DNA from: Mitsuaria sp. 7
Lineage (GTDB): Bacteria > Pseudomonadota > Gammaproteobacteria > Burkholderiales > Burkholderiaceae_C
DNA: 64,000 bases
Assembly: GCF_001653795.1 (NCBI RefSeq)
Contig: NZ_CP011514.1
Span: 2,994,279 to 3,058,278 of the forward strand
Direction: 5' to 3'
Part shown: positions 53,927 to 63,900 of the stretch, piece after piece
Position numbering within the stretch: position 1 is the first letter of the stretch
Layout: each line of letters opens with the position of its first letter
Position numbers and translations under genes: made by a program
Notes under the pieces: generated by a model
What the model saw: only the letters and a program-made list of their open reading frames with translations
Databases searched by the model: none
Told to the model about the DNA's origin: nothing

Positions 53927-54307
53927 TTAGTCAATCGGGACCGGAACGCTTCCGTCTGGCATTTCGAGCACTTGAGATTCCAATCGAATCCAAACGTCTT
54001 GAACATTGCCGGCCGGATAGACCCACTCCGTCCATTTATCGATCAGCCATTGCTTGCTCAATCCGAATTGCTGAGCAGGCTTCGAGGCCAACGGGAAGAT
54101 CACGTTAATGAGACCGGCTTTATATCCGGTGATCGCAATCATCCCGGTCGCCGACTCCTTCGAGAAGCCCTGAGCATTGAACACCAGCAAATCCACAATC
54201 GCCTCTGGATACCAATCTCCTCGGTAGGTATAGACCGTGGGAACTCGCATAATCGATCCGATTTGTACGACATTGCCAGGCAAATCGATCAACTTGATCC
54301 ACTCCAT
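53927..54307 (-). CDS. Imm45-like immunity protein, copy 1 (orphan)
   Basis: The 126-residue product (IGSIMRVPTVYTYRGDWYPE, ITGYKAGLINVIF, WLIDKWTEWVYPAGNVQDVW) resembles Imm45-type immunity proteins (GYKAG and WxxNWxxWxY patterns). It lies 61 nt before its paralogue on the same strand, and 144 nt beyond the deaminase toxin's own immunity gene. The pair probably represents orphan immunity genes left by earlier toxin exchange. No matching toxin is adjacent. Confidence 0.68.
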   Translation of the reverse strand: MEWIKLIDLPGNVVQIGSIMRVPTVYTYRGDWYPEAIVDLLVFNAQGFSKESATGMIAITGYKAGLINVIFPLASKPAQQFGLSKQWLIDKWTEWVYPAGNVQDVWIRLESQVLEMPDGSVPVPID

Positions 54308-54451
54308 GGCGCCACCTCAAGTTCACGTCTCTTGACATTCTTATTCAGAATGCGCAAATGAAATCATAGCTTCAATTTATGCATTCCCTCTATTCAGTCG
54401 AGCAATCCGAACTTTCGAATGGGATCGAAGTTCACGGAAGCAGACACAAAA

Positions 54452-54907
54452 TCAAGGAAGCCATGGCGATTTAAATTCACTGACATCCTCGAATATCAAG
54501 TCGGGATTATCAAATACACGGCGAAACGCGCTCAAAGCGGCATCAAATTCATAGCAAATGGTCTGGGACTTCCAAGGATGATCAAGCAGGACCACCGGCT
54601 CTAAGTCGGGCGTCCCATTCGCCCACTCTAGGAATCGGAATTTTCGATCTGCATCATTTGTCGAAAGCGTCAGGCGGCAATATCCAGGCGCTGCGTCCAT
54701 CGCGAGAACGATCAACCATCCTCCATCAGGCGGGTCGATATTCAACCGAGCAAACCCTCCTGCATGGAATGTATTGCTGACGGCTACCTCGACCGCAGTC
54801 CAGTCAGGTTCAAATTCAGCAATGGCGGAAGGATCATTTGAATCTTTGGCGCGCCAAAGCAGTTCAAGGCTCCTTTTTCGATCGTTTCGAGAATCTTCGT
54901 CCATCAT
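54452..54907 (-). CDS. cdiI: Candidate cognate immunity protein for the CdiA deaminase toxin
   Basis: The 151-residue protein starts at an ATGATGA that overlaps the toxin stop, the arrangement expected of a CDI immunity gene. It is acidic and contains WTAVEVAVSN, GGWLIVLAMDAAPGYCRLTL and a C-terminal LLDHPWKSQTICYEFDAALS segment with an Imm1-like flavour. The exact family is uncertain. The tight coupling to the toxin is the main argument. It is AT-richer than the rest of the window. Confidence 0.75.
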   Translation of the reverse strand: MMDEDSRNDRKRSLELLWRAKDSNDPSAIAEFEPDWTAVEVAVSNTFHAGGFARLNIDPPDGGWLIVLAMDAAPGYCRLTLSTNDADRKFRFLEWANGTPDLEPVVLLDHPWKSQTICYEFDAALSAFRRVFDNPDLIFEDVSEFKSPWLP

Positions 54908-57900
54908 TTCTTCTTCTCCACCAAAGCGTTTACACCCTTGTCGCTACGAGTCCAGATATAAGTTTTTCCGGCAATGGTATCAACCAATTCCAGCCGCGCC
55001 AAGCCAGCCCGTTGAGCGGCCGTCGCAATATTGTCAGTGGTCATACAGAACGTACAGACCGGCTCGCCTCGTACCACGATCGTCATTGTCCGACCCTGCG
55101 TCATATTTGCGTCATATGCCTGTTGAATAACGCCAATTTCTGCGTGGGCATTTGCCATATTTGAATTTGGATTTCCCGGCGCGATGAGATCTGCAATCAA
55201 CGTAGGCTTTGAAGAACTAGCCGACTTCGATGGGCGCGCCATTTGATTTGTGTCGAAGAGCGAAATCCCGTCCACGTAGGCATCGGCAGTAACGGTGATT
55301 GGAGCCTTGGCCCCGGGCAGCGTAGTGCCAATTCGAGGGTCCTGCTTTTGCTCCATCTTGAGGTCTTCGCTCAACCTTAAACCATTCAAAGGATTTTTTG
55401 CATTTACCTCACAACACTTCGCATTATGAACCCAGATCGCAAGCTGTCCAACATGGTAAGTATGGAACTCTTCAACTTCAATATTGAACACTGCAGCCCG
55501 GCTTTTCAGTTTTTCGACCTCGAATACACTTGCGGTACCGCCATGGATATCAGTTAGCAATGCTGACGACGTCAGGTCCGAAGCTTGGATCCAACCTGCT
55601 CCGCCCTCCTTGTTGGTAACCCAGAAGGGATGCTCGCCCGTTGCGACAATTTCTTCGATGACATTGTTGGACATCACTCGAATAGCGTAAACGGTTTGAT
55701 CCGGCGTCGCCTTCGTCGCGACCACTCGGCGAACGCTGACAGCGCCCGACTTCTCGTCCCGGGAAACAACGGCATCGCCGATTCGTAAGGTCTCAATAGA
55801 TTTGGGGCCTTCAGGAGTCCAGACCGGTGTACCAGCGACAAAGCACTCTGTGCCTGTTGCGCACGCTGCTACCGATTCAGACTTATCTGCAGATTTGCTC
55901 GGGACCTTTGCTTGGTAATAGCCTTCCGGCAGGTCTTCCATTGCACCTCCGGAACCTGCTGCCTTGTTGCCTGATGGCGCCGCAGCGTTGGTTGAAGTGC
56001 CCCCCGTTGCTTTCAGGCCCATGGCGACGCCACCGGCCAAGGCAATGCCTGAGCAACCAGTATTCTTCAAGCATTCACCAAACGCCTGCATCCGCCCATA
56101 GAGGAACCCAATCTCCAGTTGAATGGCTACGGCGTCATTCCCCGTGACTTTTCCTTTCAACGACCTCAAAGCATCGTATTGAGTTTGGACGCAGGCTGAC
56201 GATGTACAGGCAGTTCCATATTCAATTGCTTTCAACACGTTCGGCGAAAGGTTCATGTTGGAGTAGGTTTCCACGCGCTTCTTCGCCGCCACATTGAATT
56301 CAACCTGGTTCTGCAGCCTAAACTTGTCGCCGATCTGAGTATTGAGAATATCCTGCTTCTTATCGTTGAACCAGCCTGCAAACTCGCCAATCTCGCGCGC
56401 GTTGTCCTGTAACGCCTTTTGACCTTTCGCAATATCTCTCGAGATATCGTCACAGGCTTTGTCTCGACAATTAGCGATCTCAGCGCTCTGCCGCTGACTT
56501 AGTTCTGCGTACTCCTTGAAGACCTTCTCGCGCTCATTTCGATTCTTGGCGTTCCGTAGTTCTTCAAGCATCTTGCCTACTTGCAGATGGCTGAGGTAAT
56601 TGTTCGTCACCTCATTGAATGCAGCACCCACACCGGCCGAGCCACCCGCCATTCCACCTACAGCAGTACTGGCCAATGCGGTCAGTCCCCGTGCAAGGTT
56701 GTCGTCAAGTCCAGCGCGCTCCAGGACATCCTTTACCTGAGGGGCTGTGAGCGTGCCGGTCACAGCTCCAATGGCACCATCGAGATTTCCCGTCAGGCCG
56801 CCGACTACCGCATGAGCCGCCACGCGTAGCGTGCCCTCCGGTCCCCATTGCTTTTCGAACGACTCAGCTTGAGCGATCAACTGCTTCTCTTCCCTCTCGT
56901 CGACCGCCACATGTGCTTGCGCGCGTAGGTCTGCCGCCTTGATGAGTTGCTTGTCCGCGAACTCACCAATCTGCTTGCTGGCCTCCTTCCCGAACGTCTG
57001 CGTGATCGCCACCTGCGCCGCCAGGTCCTGCTGAACCTTCTCCTTGTCAAAGATCTGCTTGATGCCGGACTCCGCGTCGCCGGTGCGGGCAGCCGTGTTC
57101 CCTGCGACACCGCTGATGCCCGCCTTCGTCGTGCTGCCCGCGCTGTCGCTCGTGTAGCCCATGCCAGCCGACTGTCCGGGGTCGCCCGGCTTCATCGTCA
57201 TCAGCTGGTACGAGCCGTCCTTCGGCTTCTCACCACCCTCGTTCTTGTCGCTGCCGTCCTTCTTCCCGAACCCTGCCGAGACCGAGAAGCTCGACCCCTT
57301 GTAGTCCGCCTTGTTCTCGATGTCGCTCAACGTCAGGCTGCCCGACTTGAAGGCGTTGGCCCCCGCATCGATCGCGGCCTGGGTGCTGGTGATCGAGCCG
57401 CCCTTCAGATCCGTGTTGCCCTTGACCTCGACCTGGAAGCCGCCGTCGCCGGCCCGGATGCCGCTCTGCTCCGTCACGCTCGCGAAGTCGCTCTTGACCT
57501 TGCTCTGCCCGAAGCTGGCGCTGCCGCTGAAGCCCGCGCCCACCGTGACGCTGCCGCCGGCCTGCATGCTCTCGCTGCGGAAGCGGCTGGTGTCCTGCAG
57601 GCTTTCGATGTTGAGATCGCCGCCGACCTTGGCCGTCACCTTGTCGCCGCTCACGACCGCGCCCTTGAGCGTCGTGTCGCCGCCGGACTCGATGCTGACC
57701 TGCTGGCCCTGCACATGCGTGTTGCGCTGGATGACGTCCTCGCCGTCGGACTTGCCACGCGCGATGCTGGCACTCGCGGTGAAGCCCATGGACGCCCCAC
57801 CGGACCCGACGCTGATGGCGACACCCACGGCGGCACTGCTCGACGAGTTCTCGCTCTTCTGCTTGATCAGGTCCTGCGACGAGGTCAGCGACACGTCGCC

Positions 57901-60900
57901 GTCCGCCTTGAGCGCGAGGCGCTGCGCGGCCGCCAGGTCCGAGCCCTGCACGCTGATGCTGCTGTCCTTCCCGGCGCCCTGAGCCGTCAGGCGGATGTCT
58001 CCGCCAGCAGTGATCTCGCTGCCCTGCTGCGTCGTGGTCGTCGTCTCCGTGCGGCTCTTGGATTGAGTCGACCCGACCGTGATGCTGATCGACAGGCCGC
58101 CCCCGGCCTGCGGATCGGCCTGCATCGCCTGCGCCGCCTCCTTCGCCTTGATCGCCGTGGACGCCGCGCCCAAGGCCTGCATGCGCGCGTCGCCGACCTT
58201 GCCGATGTTGTCGGCCATGTCCATCGTGCCCTGCAGCGCGCTCAGCACCGGAGCGCTTACCGACACGGAGAGCCCGCTCTGCCGGAAGGCGGTAGTCTGG
58301 ACGTCCTTGCCCTCCTGCGCCGCGCTCTGGATCGAGATCTTCTGCGCCGTCACGTCCACGTCGCCCTTGGGCGTCTGGATCACCGAGCCCACTTGCGAGA
58401 ACTTGCGCCCGGCCACGATGGTGACGTCGCCATTGACGCTGCCCACCGTGGAACCCACGACCGTCTCGCTGTCCTTCTGATTGCCGCTGCGTTGGTCGCG
58501 CGTGCCGATGGTGAAGCCGATGCCGCCGCTCAGCAGGCCCTTCGTGACCTGCTGTCGATCGTCGTACTGCTTCGAGGTGTCGAGTGCGTTCTCGATCTTC
58601 ACGTCCCGAAGCGCGTGCAGCGTCGTACCCTCGTCGGAGACCAGGTTCGAGCCCTTCAGCAACAGATCCTGACCGGCTTGTGCCGATACCGTCTGGCCCG
58701 AGATCGTCGTGCCCAACGCCATCGTGCGTTCGATCTGAGTCTGGCTGGAGGTCGTCGTCGACTTCAGGAAGCCCTTGACCGTGTGCTTGCTCGCCTCGTC
58801 CAGCGACTCCGTCGCCTGCGCAGCCAGCAACTGGATATCGCGTCCCGCCGTGAGTTGCACGGCACCGTCGCTCGAGACGGCGGCCCCCTTCGCCACGAGG
58901 TCCTGCCCAGCGTTGAGCAGCACCGGTCCCTTCGACTGGATCGACGTCCTCACGTCCTGCGAACTCCCTTGGTACAGGTGATTGTTCGCATCGAACGTCG
59001 CCCGATCGCTGCTCGCCGTCTTCACCGCCCCCAGCTTCAGGTCCCGTCCGGCATCCACCAGGATGCCGCCGTCGGCGCCGCCGGTCTGGCGCAGCTGCGC
59101 CGCGTCCAGCACCACATCCTGCCCCGCCTGCAGCACCATCACGCCGCCGGCGTTCAGGCTCGCGACGCGGCTCAGCACCGTGCGCTGGCTCGTGTCCGTC
59201 GTGCCGCTCGCCGTCGTGCTCGCGACCACCAGGTCGCGCCCCGCCGACAGGCTCAGCGTGTCCGTCGCCGTCAGCTCGCCGCCGATGTTGCGCAGGTCCT
59301 CCTTCGCGCTCAGCGCCACGCTGGCGCCGCGCATGCTGCCGCTGTTGACGATGTTCTGCGCGGTCGCGCTCAGCCCGCCCGTCGCGCGCAGATCGCCGCT
59401 GTTGTCCAGCGTCCCGCTCAGCGCCAGGTTCACCCGGTCGCCCGCGATCAGCGCGCCCGTGCCCTGCAGGTCGCCGTCGCGCGGCAGCAGGTAGACCTGC
59501 GGCACCAGCACGCGCTGCGTCGAGCCGTCGGCCAACGTGACCTGCTGCTCCACCAGCCAGACCAGATCGGTCGTCAGCAGCGACATCTGCTCCGCCGTGA
59601 GCGCCACGCCCGGCCGCAGCTGGTGCGACTGGCCGAAGCTCGCGCCGTTGGCCATCAGCGCGCGGTACATCTCCTCGTCGCTCGCGTAGCCCTGCAGGAA
59701 GGTCGAGCCGGTCAGCTGTCCGATCTGCTCGCGCACCAGGCGCTGCTCGTAGAAGCCGTCGCCCAGCCGCTTCTGCGCCGTCGCCGGATCCACCGACATC
59801 GCCTGCAGCAGGAAGTCGCTCGACAGCCAGTCGCGGTAGTTCGCGAAGCGCGGATCGGTCTCGATCAGGTAGCCCGTGCGCGTGTCCGTCCGCAGCTTGA
59901 AGAGGCTGTTGCCCGGCAGCGCCAGCGACGCCGGCACCGCGCGCAGACGCCCGTTGGCATCCTTGCCCGGAACGACCTGCGCGGCCCCCAGTCCGCCGGT
60001 CGTGATCCTGCCCGGACCGCTGACGCCAGCGCCTCCGCTCGACGGCTGCAGCGCCACGAGCCGGATGTCCTGCGCGCTCACGCCCAGCGCCTGCGCGTCG
60101 GTGCGCACCACGGCACCGTCGGCGCCGCGCACGATCTGCGCGCCGGTCTCCGCGGCATGACGCACGCGGAGGTCCGCCGCGACGGCGCCGTTGGACGCGT
60201 CCTGCGCGTCGACCGCCACCGCCTGCTGCTGACCGCCGCTGCGCCAGGCCGCCGTCGCGCGTCCGGCGCTGGCGTCACCGCCACCGACGATGGACTGCAG
60301 CGTCGACGCGTTCAGCGCGCCGGTCGAGCCCGCCGAGCCGGCACCCAGGAGGGTGGTCACGGAGGCCTGCTGGGTCTGCGCGCCGCCCGCGCCGCCCACC
60401 GCGCCGGCCTGCTGACGGCCGGCCAGCGTCGGGTCCGCCCCGACCGCGCCGCCACCCAGCGCCGGCAGCTTCAGATCGACCTGGTCGTTGATGGCCGAGT
60501 TCGTCGTCGTGTAGCCGATGCCCGTGTTCGGCACGCTGGAGCCGTCGTTCCAGGTCCGGTACACGTCGACCTGCTCGGTCCCCGTGACGTTGACCCGGAT
60601 GGTCCGGTTGTCGATGTCGGTGGACTGGATGTCCACACCGGTGCGGCCGATCACGCGGCTCATCTCGTTGACGATCTTGCCGCCTTCCACGCGCAGCGTG
60701 CCGCCGACGATGATCTGCCCCGCCGAGCTCTGCGTCACCGCCGCCGACTGCGTCGTCCGCGTGTAGTTGAACGCGGTGAAGTCGCCGCGCAGACGGCTGT
60801 TGGCATCGGCGTAGAACGCGCCCAGCGCGGCGTCCAGGCCCGCGTCGTCACCCGGCGTCACACCGAAGTCCGACCAGATCCGATCACCGGCCGCGTAGTG

Positions 60901-63900
60901 CGCGCCGACCGCCAGCTCGTCCGTGCAGCCGTCGATGGTGCAGACCTGGTACATGTGGTCGCCGCTCGCCCGGACCTGGAAGCCGCGGTTGGCGGAGCCG
61001 TCCGCGTCGCCGCCCAGTCCGCCCAGATAGCGCCCGAAGACCTCATTCGGATAACGCACCGACGGCAGCAGCATCTTGCGGTTGTACGTGTCCTGCGACC
61101 ACGTCGACTGCTTCGGATGGAACTCCCAGACGAAGGGCTCCAGCGATCCCTGCGCCGGGCTGCCCCATTCGCTGCCCCAGGCGCCGGCGTCGAAGCCGAC
61201 GGCCCACAGCACGCGGATCTCCTCCGGCTTGTAGCGCACCGTGCTGCCCGGCGCCTGGAACTCCCAGCCCGTCGTGGACTGGCCGTTGACCAGCTGCCAC
61301 TTCAGGTAGGGATTCAGGTTCTGGATGTCGGCCGACTGCAGCAGCAGGTTGCCGCGCGCCTCGATGGTCGCGCCGCTGTTGATCACCTGGCCGGCGGTGA
61401 TGCGCATGTCGCCGCCGCTGCTGATGAAGGCCTTGCTGTCGAGCACGCGCGGCGCCGCCGGATCCTGCGGCAACGCGTTCGCGCCGTCGTGGATGCTGCG
61501 GTTGGCGATGCCGCCGCTCACGTCCAGCTGCAGCAGGCGGCTGGCCTCGATGGTGGCGTTCTCGTTGAGCAGGCTGGCCGCGCGCAGCGACAGGTCGCCG
61601 TCCGCATAGATCAGCGACTGCGTCGTGTTGGACACCGCGCCCGTCATCGCCACCGTCAACGCACCGCGCGAGGCGATCACCGCCGACTGGCCGTTCTCAG
61701 CACCGTTCACCAGCTGTCCGCCGGCGATCGTCAGGTCGCTGCCGTAGATCCGGCCGCTGCCGACGTTGAGCACCTGGTCCGCCTCGATGCGGACGCGGTC
61801 GCCGTCGATCAGGCCGCGGTTGGTCAGCGTGCCCGAGGCCGTCAGCCGCGTGTCCGCGCTGCTGAGTTCGCCGGTGGCCTGGTTGTCGATGTTGCTCGCG
61901 GCCACGCTCAGCGCGCCGCCGGCGCGCAACACGCCCTGGTTGGTGAAGTTGCCGCCCAGCGTCAGCGCCATGTCGCCGCGCGACTGCAGCAAGGTGCCGG
62001 CGCCGTTGGTCAGGTCGCCGCCCAGCGTCAGGCTCAGGCCCGCGCCGCTGGAGATCTCGCCGCCGCCCGACAGGCCCGCCGCGGCCACGGTCACGCCCGT
62101 GGCGCCCCAGACCTTGCCGCTGCCGTTGCGCAGGTCCAGCGCGGACGCGCGCGGATCCGCGCCGCCGTCGCCGATGACCGCCTGGCCGAGCGCGCTCAGC
62201 ACGCCGCCGCCGTTGTCCAGCCGCTGCGACGCGGTCGCGCGCAGGTCGCCGTCCGCGCGCAGCTGCCCGTTGCGGTTGTCGATCGTGGCCGCGCGCAGCG
62301 TCACGGCACCGCCTTGCAGTCCGAGGTTGGCGCCGCTCGTGTCACGGTTGTCGATCAGTCCGCCCGCGCGCAGGTCCAGCGTCTGGCCGCCGAAGATCAG
62401 GCCGCTCTGGTTGAGCACCTGCCCGACCGTCGCCGTCGTGGTCTGCGCGCCCATCACCTGGCCGCCGCGGTTGTCCAGCGTGCCGGTGATGCCCAGGTTC
62501 ACGGTCTGACCCGAGATCGCGTTGCGGTTCACCAGCGACGCGGCATTGATCGTCACCGCGTTGCCGGCCATGCCCGCGCCGTTGTCGACGCTGCCCGCGT
62601 CCACGCGCAGGGCGCCCTGGGCGCGAAGGCCGGTCACCGTGGTGACCGCGGCATCGAAGGTGTTGGTGAGCGCGGCACCGGCCGTGTCCACCGACAGCGC
62701 CCCCAGCGACTGCAGCAGGCCACCGTGGTTGTCCAGCGCGCCGCTGCGCACCGTCATCGCATCGCTGGCCAGCACGCGGCCGCCGCGGTTGTCCAGCGAC
62801 TGGCCGCGCGCGTCCACGGTCACGGTGGAGCCGGAGAGTTCACCGCCCTGGTTGCCCAGGCCGGTCGAGGTGAGCGTCAGGCCGCCGGCGGCGAGCACCG
62901 AGCCCTGCGCGTTGTCCAGCAGGCCGGACGTGGTGACGCCGATGGCGCCCTGCACGCTGGCGATGCGACCGCCCTGGTTGCTCAGCGAGCCGCCCTCCAG
63001 CGAGATCGCGCGCTGCGCAAGCAGCGTGCCCTGCTGGTTCAGCAGCGCACCGGGGGCGCGCACGGTCAGTTGCCCGTCGCTGCCGGCCCATCCGCCGCGG
63101 TTGTCGAGCGCGGCGGCGGTGATCGTCATGTCACCGCCGCTGCGCAGCCGTCCGCCCTGGTTGTCCAGTGCGTCGGCGCCGGTCACGCCGACCTGCAGCG
63201 CGCCACCGGCCTGCATCAGACCGCCGGCCGCGTTGCTCAGACGCCCCGCTTCGACGCTCAGGCCTGTGCCGGCCACGATGCTGCCGCCACGATTGCCCAG
63301 GGTGCCGTCGACATCGAGCGTCGCCGCCTGCGCCGCCGTCATCCGGCCGCCGTCATGGGCGAGGCTGCCCGCGACGAGGCGGAGGCTGTCCGCCTGCGTC
63401 GTCGCGCCGGTCGCGGTCAAGGCGCCGGTGACCTGCCAGTCGAGCGCGCCCGAGGTCAAGACCTGGCCCTGCGCGCCGTCCCACTGCGCGGCACGCAGCG
63501 TCAGATTGCCACCGGCCTGCGCGATGCGGCCCGCGCCGTTGTCGACGGTGCCTGCGGCCAGCGTCAGCTGCGCGCCGGCGGACTCGATGGTGCCGCCGTG
63601 GTTGTCGAGGTTGCCGCCGAGCACCGCCTGCAGCGTTCCCGCCGACGAGGTCTGCGTGAGCCGCCCGCCGGCATTGAGCCAGTCGCCGGCCGTCAGCCGG
63701 ACATCACCGGCGCTCACCTGCGCAGCGGAGGTCACGAGGCGAGCCGTCGCCGCCATCTCCAACCGCTGTGCCGCGGCCACCGCCGCATGGTCCAGTGACA
63801 GGTCCCCGGCGGTCGCCCGCAGCGCCATCGTGGCGGCCTGCAGCTGCGCACCCTGCAATTGCAGCGAAGGCGCGGTGACGCCCAGATCGCCGGCCGCCGT

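Noticed and set aside
56947..63798. A 2283-residue rightward open frame opposite cdiA
   Set aside because: It is the antisense shadow of a GC-rich repeat gene; composition is Arg/Ala/His-rich with no domains, while the leftward frame shows clear FHA repeats.
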